Source: Nocardia gamkensis NBRC 108242 (GTDB lineage: Bacteria > Actinomycetota > Actinomycetes > Mycobacteriales > Mycobacteriaceae). Taken from it: DNA of 64,000 nucleotides. Below are positions 1-8,827 of the stretch, one piece after another. Location of the stretch: the NCBI RefSeq assembly GCF_001612985.1, contig NZ_BDBM01000015.1, forward strand, positions 97,000-160,999, in the 5' to 3' direction. The notes under the pieces are model-generated. The model did no database searches, was not told the origin of the DNA, and worked only from the letters and a program-made list of their open reading frames with translations. Position 1 is the first letter of the stretch; each line of letters begins with the position of its first letter. A program made the translations under genes and the position numbers.

Positions 1-1008
1 GAGCGCGTGGTACATCGCGATGCGTCCCTGCATCGCGGCCACCGAGGCCAGCGGCAGCAGGCCGGTGCAGTCGCCCGCTGCGTAGATGCCGGGCACCGAG
101 GTGCGCGACACGCGGTCCACCCGCAGGTAACCACCGCGGTCGAGTTCGATGCCTACCCGCTCCAGCCCGAGTCCTCCCGTGTTGGGCGTCGAACCGACGG
201 TCATGAGCGCGTGCGAGCCGGAAACGGTGCGCCCGTCGGAGAGCTTGACCACGATGCCGTCGGCGGTGCGCTCCACCGCGTCCGCGCGCGCGTGCTTGAC
301 CAGTTCGACGCCGCGCTCGGCGAGCGCGTCCTCCAGCACCAGCGCGGCGTCGGCGTCCTCGCCGGGCAGCACGCGGTCGCGGCTGGAGACCAGCTTCACC
401 CGCACACCCATCTCGGTGTAGGCGGAGACGAACTCCGCGCCCGTCACACCGGAACCGACGACCACCAGGGTCTCCGGCAGTTCCTCCAGGTCGTAGAGCT
501 GACGCCAGTTGAGGATGCGCTCACCGTCCGGTTCCGCGCCCGGCAGCACCCGCGGGCTCGCACCGGTGGCGATCAGCACGACCTCTGCCTCGATGGTCTG
601 CTGCGCGCCGTCGGCCAGCTTGGCCAGCACCCGGTGCGCGGCCAGGCCGCCGCCGCGCTCGATCAGCTCGCCGTAGCCTGCCAGCACGGTCACTCCGACG
701 GTCTGCAACTTCGAGCGGATGTCGGAGGACTGCGCGAGCGCCAGCGCCTTCACGCGCTCGTTCACCTCCGTCAGCTGCACCTGCGCCTGGTTCGGGTCCA
801 GGGTGATGCCGAGATCACGTGCGCGGCGCAGGTCGGTGCGCACGCCGGTCGAGGCGATGAAGGTTTTCGAAGGGACGCAGTCCCACAGCACGCACGCCCC
901 GCCGATCCCGTCGGAATCGATCAGCGTCACCGACGCTCCGTGCTGGGCCGCCACCAGGGCCGCCTCATAGCCGGCCGGTCCGCCACCGATGATCGCGATG
1001 CGGGTCAT
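1..1008 (-). CDS. lpdA: NAD(P)H-quinone dehydrogenase, flavoprotein disulfide reductase family (3' end cut by window)
   Basis: Only the N-terminal 336 residues are present; the family is about 470 long, so the C-terminal dimerisation domain lies outside. Visible are the FAD-binding GGGPAGYEAA near residue 8, the redox-pair region GGACVLWDCVPSK (Cys39 and Cys44), the second Rossmann motif VVGSGVTGAEF, and the second FAD contact IYAAGDCTG. Established knowledge: the M. tuberculosis orthologue Rv3303c is an NAD(P)H-dependent quinone reductase rather than a lipoamide dehydrogenase. The following gene matches Rv3304, so synteny supports the name. Start is ATG at 1008 behind GGAGG. As I recall the mycobacterial protein, the first cysteine is alanine there; here both cysteines are present. 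Confidence 0.88.
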   Translation of the reverse strand, partial: MTRIAIIGGGPAGYEAALVAAQHGASVTLIDSDGIGGACVLWDCVPSKTFIASTGVRTDLRRARDLGITLDPNQAQVQLTEVNERVKALALAQSSDIRSKLQTVGVTVLAGYGELIERGGGLAAHRVLAKLADGAQQTIEAEVVLIATGASPRVLPGAEPDGERILNWRQLYDLEELPETLVVVGSGVTGAEFVSAYTEMGVRVKLVSSRDRVLPGEDADAALVLEDALAERGVELVKHARADAVERTADGIVVKLSDGRTVSGSHALMTVGSTPNTGGLGLERVGIELDRGGYLRVDRVSRTSVPGIYAAGDCTGLLPLASVAAMQGRIAMYHAL

Positions 1009-1170
1009 TGATACCTCCGCTCGTGCTTCGCGCCGGGATCTCCGGCACGGGGTAAACGTTATCCGGCAACCACCTCGCACCACCGACCGCGTTACCGCTG
1101 CGCAACGGGTCCCCGCCGCGCGCCGCGCCGCAGGTGCGGCAATCGAACGCGGTCCGTGAAGATTATTGGC

Positions 1171-1176
1171 TACCCT
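1171..1176 (+). promoter_or_regulatory. -10 element TACCCT of a leaderless gene
   Basis: TACCCT matches the actinobacterial TANNNT -10 hexamer and ends six bases before the GTG at 1183, so transcription would begin on the start codon. No convincing -35 element is visible. Confidence 0.55.
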
Positions 1177-1182
1177 TTGCTG

Positions 1183-1656
1183 GTGCCGATCTATGCCGCT
1201 TACGGGTCCAACATGGACTCGACGCAGATGCTCGAGCGCTGTCCGCACTCCCCCATGTCCGGGACGGGCTGGTTGGAGGGCTGGCGGCTGACCTTTGCCG
1301 GTGACGACATCGGCTGGGAAGGGCCTCTCGCGACGGTCGTCGAGGACCCCGGTTCCCGGGTCTTCGTCGTGCTCTACGACGTGTCGCCGGAGGACGAGCA
1401 GCGGCTGGACCGGTGGGAGGGTTCGGACTTCGGTATCCACAAGAAGATCCGCTTGCGCGTCACCCGGAACGCCGACGGCGGCGAACCCACGCTGGCCTGG
1501 CTCTACGTGCTGGACGCCTACGAGGGCGGCCTGCCCTCGGCCCGCTACATCGGCGTGATCGCCGACGCCGCCGAAAAAGCGGGCGCGCCAGAGGATTACG
1601 TGCACGCCCTACGCACTCGCAACAGCCGCAACGTCGGCCCGGGCAACTTCGGCTGA
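1183..1656 (+). CDS. gamma-glutamylcyclotransferase-like protein (Rv3304 type)
   Basis: 157 residues. The N-terminal YGSNMDSTQML is the glycine-rich substrate loop of the gamma-glutamylcyclotransferase/AIG2-like fold, which releases 5-oxoproline from gamma-glutamyl compounds. The stretch FVVLYDVSPEDEQRLDRWEG continues the fold. GTG at 1183 is preferred over the upstream GTG at 1156 because family members begin a few residues before YAAYGSN and because TACCCT sits six bases upstream, indicating a leaderless transcript. The position beside lpdA matches Rv3304. The physiological substrate cannot be told from sequence. Confidence 0.82.
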   Translation: MPIYAAYGSNMDSTQMLERCPHSPMSGTGWLEGWRLTFAGDDIGWEGPLATVVEDPGSRVFVVLYDVSPEDEQRLDRWEGSDFGIHKKIRLRVTRNADGGEPTLAWLYVLDAYEGGLPSARYIGVIADAAEKAGAPEDYVHALRTRNSRNVGPGNFG

Positions 1657-1735
1657 CCGCGTCACACCGCAACGTCGGCGGCACGGCCGTCTTTTCCGGG
1701 TCGGCCATGCCGCCGACGCATTCCAAGCCCATTGG

Positions 1736-1838
1736 GTGCGAGGCCATCGAGCACCATTCACGGCCCGGCCGACCCTGCCGCTGTCGCACTCACAGCCAAG
1801 TTGAGTGCGAGGCCGTCGAGCACCGTTCGCGGCCCGGC
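1736..1838 (+). repeat. two direct copies of a 34-base intergenic repeat
   Basis: Copies at 1736-1769 and 1805-1838 differ at three positions and lie 69 bases apart. Each starts GTGCGAGGCC and ends GGCCCGGC. They occupy the gap between two convergent genes (1657-1882), which holds no convincing gene. The role is unknown; both copies are rich in short inverted segments. Confidence 0.7.
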
Positions 1839-1882
1839 TCGCGTCCGAGTGGGCGAAGCGCATGCGCCGCAGGCGCTGGAAA

Positions 1883-3145
1883 TCAGACAGAGCCGAGCAC
1901 GAGATTGGTCAGCACCCGGACGCCGACCGCGAGCGCCCGCTCATCGATGTCGAAGGTCGGCTGGTGCAGATCCAGCTGTTCGCCCTCGCCGGACCAGACG
2001 CCCAGGCGCGCCATCGCGCCCGGCACCTTCTCCAGGTACCAGGAGAAGTCCTCGCCGCCGCCGGACTGCGGGGTGTCGGCCAGCGCGTCGGGGCCGAGCG
2101 CGCGGATCGCGTCCTCGAAGATGCGGGTGGAATGCTCGTCGTTGACCACAGGGGGCACGCCGCGCCGGTAGTTCAGCTGGTAGCGCACGCCCGTCGGGGC
2201 CAGCAGGCCGTCGACGATCTCGCGCACCATCGGCTCCAGCAACGACCAGGTGCCGTGATCTCCGGTGCGGATGGTGCCGGTGAGCATGCCGGTCTGCGGA
2301 ATGGCGTTGGGCGCCTTTCCCGCGCTCACCGCGCCCCACACCATCACGGTGCTGGTGCGCGGATCGATGCGGCGGCTGAGCAGGCCGGGCAGGCCGGTGA
2401 TGACCGAGCCGATCGCGTAGACCAGGTCACTGGTCAGGTGCGGACGGGAGGTGTGGCCGCCCGGCGAGTCGAGCACCAGCTCGATGGTGTCGGCGGCGGA
2501 GGTGATCGCGCCCACGCGGATGCCGATCCGGCCCACCTCGAGGCGCGGGTCGCAGTGCAGCGCGAAGATCCGCTCCACACCCGTCATCGCACCGGCGGCG
2601 ACCACGTCGATCGCGCCGCCCGGCATGATCTCCTCGGCGGGCTGGAAGACCAGCCGCACGCCGACCGGCAGTTCCGGCGCCTCGGCCAGGGCCAGTGCCG
2701 TGCCGAGCAGGATGGTGGTGTGCGCGTCGTGGCCGCACGCGTGCGACACGCCCGGCACCGTAGAGGCGAAGGGCAGTCCGGTGAACTCCTGCAGGGGCAG
2801 CGCGTCCATGTCGGCACGCAGGCCGATGCGCGGGCCGTCCGGTCCGATATCACAGATCAAGCCGGTGCCGCCGGGCAGAACCTGCGGCGTCAGACCCGCC
2901 TTGGTCAGCCACGCCGAGACGAACTCGGTCGTGCCGAACTCGGTACGGGACAGTTCCGGGTTGGCGTGGATGTGCCTGCGCCACTGGACGAGATCGACCG
3001 TGTGGTCGGCCAGCCACGACTCCACCGCTTCCCGCCCGGATCCCACGGTCTCCGACGCTACGGAGCTGCCGGGGCCCTCCGTGGCCACGCGGACGCCCGC
3101 TGCCGGGCCCGTCGCCTGCGCCGCCGAACGGCCGGTTGTGCTCAC
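1883..3145 (-). CDS. amiA1: M20-family amidohydrolase/peptidase (AmiA1-like)
   Basis: 420 residues, the full length of the M20D amidohydrolase group, which hydrolyses N-acyl or indole-amide-type substrates with a di-metal centre. Metal and catalytic motifs are visible: LRADMDALPL, SHACGHDAHTT, QPAEEIMPGG, and near the end GGGEDFSWYL. The first 30 residues are low-complexity and may be a longer N terminus than in orthologues. The GTG start at 3145 overlaps the stop of the upstream M20 gene by four bases, so the two are co-transcribed and probably translationally coupled. The pair and its place match amiA1-amiB1 (Rv3305c-Rv3306c). True substrates are unknown. Confidence 0.85.
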   Translation of the reverse strand: MSTTGRSAAQATGPAAGVRVATEGPGSSVASETVGSGREAVESWLADHTVDLVQWRRHIHANPELSRTEFGTTEFVSAWLTKAGLTPQVLPGGTGLICDIGPDGPRIGLRADMDALPLQEFTGLPFASTVPGVSHACGHDAHTTILLGTALALAEAPELPVGVRLVFQPAEEIMPGGAIDVVAAGAMTGVERIFALHCDPRLEVGRIGIRVGAITSAADTIELVLDSPGGHTSRPHLTSDLVYAIGSVITGLPGLLSRRIDPRTSTVMVWGAVSAGKAPNAIPQTGMLTGTIRTGDHGTWSLLEPMVREIVDGLLAPTGVRYQLNYRRGVPPVVNDEHSTRIFEDAIRALGPDALADTPQSGGGEDFSWYLEKVPGAMARLGVWSGEGEQLDLHQPTFDIDERALAVGVRVLTNLVLGSV

Positions 3146-4383
3146 CGAATGTCCTCCTGTCGTTGAACTAGCCGTTGCAACAACCTGTCTCTATGGATGT
3201 CATCGCGGGCGACGGCGATTGCGGTACGCGCGAGCGCGAGCGCACCGTCGAGGACCGCACGATCCGCCGAGGCGTTGACGCTGGCCGCGGCGAAGCCTGG
3301 CTGATGTGTCACCGCACCACCGGCATCGATGCCGATGACCGGGTGAATGCCCGGAATGACGTTGGTGACGTTCCCCATATCGGTGCTGCCCAGCGGCCGC
3401 TGCGCCTCGAACTCCGGAGCCAGCGGCACGCGTCCCAATCCGGTGAGCTGCTCGCGATAGGCCAGCAGTAATTCCGGATCCGGGGTCAGCTCGGTATACG
3501 TCGGCGCGAGCGTCCGGATTTCGTGGGTGCAGCCGGTCGCGAGGGCGCCCGCCTCGAAGCAAGCCGACGCTCGTCGCGTCAGATCGTCGAGGGATGCGGA
3601 GTCGACTGCGCGTAGGTAATACAGCAGTTCCGCACGTCCGGGCACGATGTTGGGAGCTACGCCACCGTCGCCGACTATACCGTGCAGTTGCTGGCCAGGC
3701 AGGAGATGCTGCCGTAGCAATCCCAGAGCAACCTGCGCGACGGTCACCGCGTCGCCCGCGTTGCGCCCCTGCTCCGGGGCCGCGCTGGCGTGCGCCTCCC
3801 GTCCGTGGAAGACCACCGACACGTCGGCCAGAGCCAGCGAGCGGGCGCCGACGATGTCGAGCGGACCCGGGTGCACCATCATCGCCATCGCGACGTCGTC
3901 GAACACTCCACGCTCCAGCATGAGCACCTTGCCACCGCCGCTCTCCTCGGCGGGCGTGCCGAACACCAGCACGGTGAGATCCAGCGCGTCGGCGACCTCG
4001 GCGAGACCCAGCGCCGCGCCCACCGCGGCAGCGGCGATGATGTTGTGCCCGCAGGCGTGCCCGATCTCGGGCAGCGCGTCGTACTCCGCGCAGAGACCGA
4101 CGGTCAGCGACCCGCTGCCATAGCGCGCGCGGAAGGCCGTCGGCAGGTCGGCGACCCCGCTCTCGATCTCGAAACCGCGCTCGGCCAGCGGTGCCATGGT
4201 CTTGGCGACGCTGCGGGTCTCCTCGAACGCCAGCTCGGGTTCGTCGTGAATCGAGTGCGAGAGCCCGATCAATTCGGCGGCCGTCGCCCGGATGGCGGCG
4301 TCACTGCGAGCGACAGCGTCGACCCCGCGCACGGCGTTGCCGTCGTGCTGCGCTTCTCGGCGCCCGCTGCGCGATGGTGGCAT
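3142..4383 (-). CDS. amiB1: M20-family amidohydrolase (AmiB1-like)
   Basis: 413 residues from ATG at 4383. Motifs of the M20 di-metal fold: GLCAEYDALPEIGHACGHN, FGTPAEESGGG, HPGP, and GSTDMGNVTNVIP near the C terminus. The extreme N terminus (MPPSRSGRREAQHDGN) is atypical, and GTG codons a few residues downstream could be the real start. It is first in a two-gene operon with the AmiA1-like gene, overlapping it by four bases. An interspersed repeat ends just upstream, and a perfect inverted repeat at 4386-4406 lies against the start codon. Orthology to Rv3306c rests on synteny. Confidence 0.83.
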   Translation of the reverse strand: MPPSRSGRREAQHDGNAVRGVDAVARSDAAIRATAAELIGLSHSIHDEPELAFEETRSVAKTMAPLAERGFEIESGVADLPTAFRARYGSGSLTVGLCAEYDALPEIGHACGHNIIAAAAVGAALGLAEVADALDLTVLVFGTPAEESGGGKVLMLERGVFDDVAMAMMVHPGPLDIVGARSLALADVSVVFHGREAHASAAPEQGRNAGDAVTVAQVALGLLRQHLLPGQQLHGIVGDGGVAPNIVPGRAELLYYLRAVDSASLDDLTRRASACFEAGALATGCTHEIRTLAPTYTELTPDPELLLAYREQLTGLGRVPLAPEFEAQRPLGSTDMGNVTNVIPGIHPVIGIDAGGAVTHQPGFAAASVNASADRAVLDGALALARTAIAVARDDIHRDRLLQRLVQRQEDIR

Positions 4384-4385
4384 GC

Positions 4386-4406
4386 AACACAGTCTCGCAC
4401 TGTGTT
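4386..4406 (-). promoter_or_regulatory. perfect 8-base inverted repeat beside the amiB1 start
   Basis: Arms AACACAGT (4386-4393) and ACTGTGTT (4399-4406) flank CTCGC. The repeat ends two bases from the ATG at 4383, where it could be an operator or a 5' hairpin hiding the start. No dedicated regulator gene is adjacent. Confidence 0.45.
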
Positions 4407-4520
4407 TGATTTGCCGCGCCTTCGCGCGGCGTGTTCGCGGCCCCTTCATGGCTCGCGTTCGCGCGACCGCCGCTTGCTCCTTCGTCGCCTACGCGACGGC
4501 CACGCAAACGCGAGCCGGGC

Positions 4521-4583
4521 CGCGAACGGAACATGCTCGGTCTCGCTTCGCTCGAAACCGGGAGTTGAGGTGCGCCGGGCGCG
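4521..4583 (+). repeat. interspersed intergenic repeat, copy A
   Basis: Core CATGCTCGGTCTCGCTTCG followed by CTCGAAACCGGGAGTTG and GTGCGCCGGGCGCG. The same core recurs at 4690-4750 (same strand) and 5811-5888 (opposite strand). Compared with the third copy, this one is split from its TTTGATTTGCCGCGCC end (4405-4420) by about 95 extra bases. Confidence 0.7.
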
Positions 4584-4689
4584 TCAAGGGCGCGAGCTTT
4601 GGACCTCGTGCACGCGGTTCGCTGTGGTCGGCGGTTGTCCCGTCGACCGGTGATCAGTCGCGGACGCGGTGAACGTGAGCCCGTCCGCG

Positions 4690-4750
4690 GACGGCGCATG
4701 CTCGGTCTCGCTTCGCTCGAACCGGAAGTGTGGGTGCGCCGGGCGCGTCG
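4690..4750 (+). repeat. interspersed intergenic repeat, copy B
   Basis: Shares CATGCTCGGTCTCGCTTCG, CTCGAACCGG and GTGCGCCGGGCGCG with copy A, diverging in the middle. It lies in the same noncoding gap. Confidence 0.65.
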
Positions 4751-5026
4751 GGGTGACTGCTGCTGCCCCTGGTCTGCCGTTTCGGGAGACTTCGTGGGAT
4801 GGTCGGCGGCTGACAAGGCATGGACGCGGGGCCGGTGTGCGGCCTCTGGTGGCTTTCGTTGCGTACGCCAAGGCGCTCGGATGCGAGTAGCCGTGAGCGG
4901 CGAGCCACCTGATAGTTCGCTGCGTGGCAGCGGCGGAACCGGATGGGTGCTGCAAGCGACTTCCTCGCCGGACGCAGCCGTCGGGCCTGGGTCGGCGTGC
5001 GGGACGTGCCGTCCGCCGACGCCGGG

Positions 5027-5731
5027 TCAGCTCGCGGCGAAGGCCAGGTTTTCCGGAGTGGTCGCGACGGCGAGGCCGGCCAGAGCCTTCGCGTGGAGGG
5101 CGCGCTTGATCACGGGGAGGTTGGGCTTGCGGTTGCTCGCCAGTGCCGCGGCTCGCTCGATCGCGGTCGCGAGCAACTCGGGGGCGTCGGCCTTGGCATC
5201 CGCGATGCCCGCGGCGATCGCCTCGTCGGCCGGGTAGCGGTGGCCGGTGGTCATCGCCTGCACGCAGACCTGGTTGGACAGCCGCTCGGTGAGCAGGGCG
5301 TTCATCCCGATGGTGAAGGGCATGCCCAGGTGCACCTCGGGCAGGCAGTAGAAGCCGCGATCGGCGCGCATCACCCGGAAGTCGTGCGAAGTCGCCAGCA
5401 TGGCGCCCGCGCCGAAGGCATGGCCGTTGATCGCAGCGACGGTGGGCAGCGGGAAGGCGAGCAGGCGGGTGTAGAGCGAGTGCACGCGGTCGAGGTAACC
5501 GTGCATCTTGTCCAGATTGCCGAACAGCCAATCGGTGTCCAGACCGTTGCTGAAGAACTTCCCTGTCGCGGTCGTCACCAACGCGGCAGGCCCCTCGGAG
5601 CTCTCGACCTCGTCCAGCAGCCCATGGAAGGCGTCGATCCAGTCCGGGTGAAAACGGTTCTCGCTGTCCGTCTGTCCCTCGGCGCCGAGGTAGACGACGA
5701 ACACTTCCCCGTGGCGTTCCAGATACGGCAT
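5027..5731 (-). CDS. enoyl-CoA hydratase/isomerase family protein
   Basis: 234 residues of the crotonase fold. The oxyanion-hole loop [15 protein letters not shown] is clear, and [13 protein letters not shown] carries the glutamate position used by delta3,delta2-enoyl-CoA isomerases, so an isomerase is as likely as a hydratase. The protein is shorter than typical hydratases (about 260). ATG at 5731 is chosen because TACGCT at 5739-5744 ends seven bases upstream, as in leaderless genes; a GTG at 5752 would add seven residues. The gene is not part of the M. tuberculosis order between amiB1 and deoD and is flanked by repeats, so it looks like a local insertion. Confidence 0.82.
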   Translation of the reverse strand: MPYLERHGEVFVVYLGAEGQTDSENRFHPDWIDAFHGLLDEVESSEGPAALVTTATGKFFSNGLDTDWLFGNLDKMHGYLDRVHSLYTRLLAFPLPTVAAINGHAFGAGAMLATSHDFRVMRADRGFYCLPEVHLGMPFTIGMNALLTERLSNQVCVQAMTTGHRYPADEAIAAGIADAKADAPELLATAIERAAALASNRKPNLPVIKRALHAKALAGLAVATTPENLAFAAS

Positions 5732-5760
5732 GCCGTGCAGCGTATCGGGCACCGACGGCT

Positions 5761-5782
5761 ACCCCTACTCGCGGGTAGGGGT
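5761..5782. promoter_or_regulatory. inverted repeat upstream of the enoyl-CoA hydratase-like gene
   Basis: Perfect arms ACCCCTAC (5761-5768) and GTAGGGGT (5775-5782) separated by six bases, about 30 bases upstream of the chosen start and 17 bases beyond the TACGCT -10 candidate. It could be an operator for this gene, perhaps also affecting divergent deoD. Confidence 0.4.
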
Positions 5783-5810
5783 CGAGTCGAACACCCCCGC
5801 CCTGCCCCAG

Positions 5811-5888
5811 CGCACCCCAACTCCCGGTTTCGAGCGAAGCCAAACCGAGCATGTTCCGTTCGCGCGAAGGCGCGGCAAATCAAACCCA
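5811..5888 (-). repeat. interspersed intergenic repeat, copy C
   Basis: Reverse-strand copy of the element at 4521-4583, ending GGCGCGGCAAATCAAAC on the plus strand 8-20 bases before the deoD start. The copy near 4405 shows the same end facing the amiB1 start, so the repeat terminates next to gene starts twice. Confidence 0.65.
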
Positions 5889-5903
5889 GCTATGGTGACG
5901 ATC

Positions 5904-6683
5904 ATGCTTGCCGAACAGGCCGCCGAGGCGATCGCCGAACGTACGGGAGTGTCACGCCACCGGGTCGCGGTGGTGCTGGGGTCCGGCTGGCAGGACGCGA
6001 CCGCGGAGATCGGGGCGCCGCGGGCGTCGGTGCCGATGCCGGAGCTGCCGGGTTTCGGAACGCCTACCGCGCAGGGCCATGTCGGCGTGCTCCATTCCGT
6101 TCGGGTGGACGACAACGACGTGCTGCTGCTGATGGGCCGCCAGCATCTCTACGAGGGGTATCAGCCCGCCGATGTGGTGCATCCGGTGTCGGCGGCGGTG
6201 GCGGCGGGCGCGAAGATCGTGGTGCTGACCAATGCCGCGGGCGGTATCCGGGCCGGTCTCCGGGTCGGTGAGCCGGTGCTGATCAGCGACCATCTCAACT
6301 TGACCGGTCGCACACCGCTGGCAGGCGCGACTTTCGTCGATCTGGTCGACGCCTGGGATCCGGAGTTGCGGGCGCTGGCCAGGGAGATCGATCCGAGCCT
6401 GACCGAGGGCGTCTACGCGGGCCTCACGGGGCCGCAGTACGAGACGCCCGCCGAGATCCGGATGCTGCGCACGATCGGCGCGGATCTGGTCGGTATGTCC
6501 ACGGTGCTGGAAGCCATCGCCTGCCGCGCGCTCGGTGCGCGCGTGCTCGGTATCTCGCTGGTCACCAACCTGGCCGCGGGCGTCACCGGCGCGCATCTGT
6601 CCCATGCCGAGGTGCTCGCCGAAGGCCATGCCGCGGCTCCGCGCCTCGGCAAACTGCTGCGCGGCGTGCTGGAACGGGTGTAG
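5904..6683 (+). CDS. deoD: purine nucleoside phosphorylase
   Basis: About 259 residues. Class I (trimeric) PNP cleaves inosine and guanosine with phosphate to the base and ribose-1-phosphate. Seen in order: phosphate loop [51 protein letters not shown] and SLVTNLAAG, all core active-site segments. ATG at 5904 is preceded by TATGGT ending seven bases upstream (leaderless format); ATG at 5892 in the same frame would add four residues. The phosphosugar mutase gene begins on the base after the stop, so the pair forms an operon that can isomerise released ribose-1-phosphate. Confidence 0.9.
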   Translation: MLAEQAAEAIAERTGVSRHRVAVVLGSGWQDATAEIGAPRASVPMPELPGFGTPTAQGHVGVLHSVRVDDNDVLLLMGRQHLYEGYQPADVVHPVSAAVAAGAKIVVLTNAAGGIRAGLRVGEPVLISDHLNLTGRTPLAGATFVDLVDAWDPELRALAREIDPSLTEGVYAGLTGPQYETPAEIRMLRTIGADLVGMSTVLEAIACRALGARVLGISLVTNLAAGVTGAHLSHAEVLAEGHAAAPRLGKLLRGVLERV

Positions 6684-8180
6684 ATGCTGCGCTTCGGCAC
6701 GGCGGGCCTGCGCGGGCCGCTGCGCGAGGGCCCGGACGGCATGAACGTCACCACCGTGAGCAGGGCGACCGCGGGAATCGTGGCGTGGCTGCGCGACCGC
6801 TGTCTCGGCGGCGGTGCGGTGGTCGTCGGCCGCGACGCCAGGCACGGTTCCGCCGAGTTCGCGACGGCGACCGCGGAGATCTTCGCCGCGGCGGGCTTTC
6901 CGGTGACGTTGCTGCCGCGTCCGCTGCCCACGCCGGTGGTCGCGTACGCGGTGCGTGAGCTGGGCGCGGTCGCGGGCGTGCAGATCACCGCCTCGCACAA
7001 CCCGGCCACGGACAACGGGTACAAGGTCTATCTGGACGGCGGGTCACAGCTGATCGCCCCGGCCGACGCCGAGATCGAGCGTTGTATCGAGGCGGTGACC
7101 GAGCCGATCGACCGCGTGCCGGTCGTCCCCGCCGACGACGACGTGGTCCAGCGCTATATCGGCCGCGTTGCCGAAATACCCTCCTGGATCGGGGGGCCGG
7201 GCGAGCGGGCCGGTATCCGGATCGCCCTCACTCCGCTGCACGGCGTCGGCGGTGACCTCGCCGTCGAAGCGCTGCGCGCGGCGGGTTTTCCCGACGTCCA
7301 TGTGGTCGAGGAGCAGTTCGCACCGGACCCCGACTTCCCGACCGTCGCGTTCCCGAACCCAGAGGAACCCGGCGCGGCCGATCTGCTGCTCGCGACGGCG
7401 GCCCGGGTCGGCGCCGACGTGGCGATCGCACTGGACCCCGACGCGGACCGGTGCGCGGTGGGCGTCCCGCGGCCGGACGGCACCTGGCGGATGCTGCGCG
7501 GCGACGAGACCGGCGTGCTCCTCGGTGACTGTGTGCTGCGCACCGCCCCGGATGACGCGCTGGTGGCGACGACGATCGTGTCCTCGCGGCTGCTGTCGAA
7601 GCTGGCTCCCGCGCGCGGCGGACGCTACGCGGAAACGCTCACCGGATTCAAGTGGCTGGCCCGCGCGGGCGACGGCTTGGTCTACGCCTACGAGGAGGCG
7701 ATCGGCCACTGCGTCGACCCGGCGGCCGTCCGCGACAAGGACGGTATCTCCGCCGCTGTCCTGGTGGCCGACCTGGTGGCCCGGTTGAAGGCCGCCGGTC
7801 GCGGCCTGAACGACGAACTCGACGACTACGCGGTCGAATTCGGCCTGCACGCGGGCGACCAGGTGTCGCTGCGGCTCGGCTCGGCCACCGACGCGGCCGC
7901 CGTGGTCGAGCGATTGCGGGCCGACCCGCCGCGCGAGATCGCGGGCGAGCCGGTCGAATACACCGATCAGCTTCGGGTCCGGGGCCGGATGCGGACCGAC
8001 GCGCTGATCTTCGAGGGTGTCTCCTCCCGCGTCGTCGTCCGCCCTTCCGGTACCGAGCCGAAGCTCAAGTGCTACCTGGAGGTGGTCGAACCGGTGGGCT
8101 CGCGCGCCGGTCTTCCGGCCGCGCGAGCCGCTGCCCGCGAACGCCTTTCGGCATTGCGCGACTTCTGCCGGACCTTCTGA
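6684..8180 (+). CDS. pmmB: phospho-sugar mutase (phosphomannomutase/phosphoglucomutase family)
   Basis: 498 residues with all four domains of the alpha-D-phosphohexomutase superfamily. The phosphoserine loop is QITASHNPATDNGYK, the metal-binding loop DPDADRCAVG, the sugar-binding loop YEEAIGH, and the phosphate-binding loop VVRPSGTEPKLKCYLE. It starts directly after the deoD stop with no gap and no visible Shine-Dalgarno, so translation is probably coupled. Beside deoD a phosphopentomutase role is plausible; orthology to Rv3308 (pmmB) comes from gene order. Confidence 0.9.
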   Translation: MLRFGTAGLRGPLREGPDGMNVTTVSRATAGIVAWLRDRCLGGGAVVVGRDARHGSAEFATATAEIFAAAGFPVTLLPRPLPTPVVAYAVRELGAVAGVQITASHNPATDNGYKVYLDGGSQLIAPADAEIERCIEAVTEPIDRVPVVPADDDVVQRYIGRVAEIPSWIGGPGERAGIRIALTPLHGVGGDLAVEALRAAGFPDVHVVEEQFAPDPDFPTVAFPNPEEPGAADLLLATAARVGADVAIALDPDADRCAVGVPRPDGTWRMLRGDETGVLLGDCVLRTAPDDALVATTIVSSRLLSKLAPARGGRYAETLTGFKWLARAGDGLVYAYEEAIGHCVDPAAVRDKDGISAAVLVADLVARLKAAGRGLNDELDDYAVEFGLHAGDQVSLRLGSATDAAAVVERLRADPPREIAGEPVEYTDQLRVRGRMRTDALIFEGVSSRVVVRPSGTEPKLKCYLEVVEPVGSRAGLPAARAAARERLSALRDFCRTF

Positions 8181-8197
8181 CCGCGGCCGGCGGAGGT

Positions 8198-8821
8198 TCA
8201 GCGCGGGCCGAATTGCCGGTCGCCCGCGTCGCCGAGACCGGGCACGATGTAGGCGTTCTCGTTCAGTCCGGAGTCGACGACGGCGGTCACCAGCCGTACC
8301 GGCAGTCCCGAGTCCGCCAGTGTCGCAATACCTTCCGGTGCGGCGACGACGCAAACGGCGGTGATGTCGGTGGCGCCGCGGGCCGTGAGCAGCTGCAAGG
8401 TGTGCCGCATCGAGCCGCCCGTGGCCAGCATGGGGTCGAGCACGAAGACCGGCAGGCCGGCGAGATCGGCGGGCAGCGACTCCATATAGGGCACCGGCAG
8501 GTGGGTGTCCTCGTCGCGAGCGAGACCGACGAACCCGATTCTGGCGTCGGGGATCAGCTCGGCGGCCGCGTCGATCATGCCGAGCCCGGCGCGCAGCACC
8601 GGAACGAGCAGCGGCGGGCGGGCCAGCCGGATGCCTTCGGTGGGAGCGACCGGCGTGGTGATCTCGAAGCGCTCGACCTCCGCGTCGCGCAGCGCCTCGT
8701 AGATCAGGATGCCGGTCAGATCACGTAGTGCGGCACGGAAAGCCGGATTGGCCGTTCGCTCGTCCCGCATCGTGGTGAGCAGGGCGGCGACGAGTGGATG
8801 GTCCACGGTGAGGGTGCGCAT
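8198..8821 (-). CDS. upp: uracil phosphoribosyltransferase
   Basis: 207 residues. Makes UMP from uracil and PRPP in pyrimidine salvage. The PRPP loop is [14 protein letters not shown], and the uracil-binding C terminus reads [20 protein letters not shown] at 8821 matches the family N terminus (a few residues before [11 protein letters not shown]); TATCGT at 8828-8833 lies six bases upstream, so the transcript is probably leaderless. Convergent with pmmB across a 17-base gap. Confidence 0.93.
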   Translation of the reverse strand: MRTLTVDHPLVAALLTTMRDERTANPAFRAALRDLTGILIYEALRDAEVERFEITTPVAPTEGIRLARPPLLVPVLRAGLGMIDAAAELIPDARIGFVGLARDEDTHLPVPYMESLPADLAGLPVFVLDPMLATGGSMRHTLQLLTARGATDITAVCVVAAPEGIATLADSGLPVRLVTAVVDSGLNENAYIVPGLGDAGDRQFGPR

Positions 8822-8827
8822 GAGGGA

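Larger units (their letters stand above)
4407..5026. other. 620-base gap without a convincing gene; repeat-bearing
   Basis: Open frames here have arginine- and cysteine-heavy translations that resemble no protein family. Two copies of an interspersed repeat lie inside (4521-4583 and 4690-4750), and the left part (4407-4428) shares sequence with the repeat upstream of deoD. The rest shows no RNA gene or CRISPR-type structure that I can recognise. Confidence 0.6.

Noticed and set aside
4599..5237. 212-codon gene on the plus strand in the repeat-bearing gap
   Set aside because: Composition is Arg/Cys/Trp-rich without family resemblance, and it runs antisense into the enoyl-CoA hydratase-like gene.
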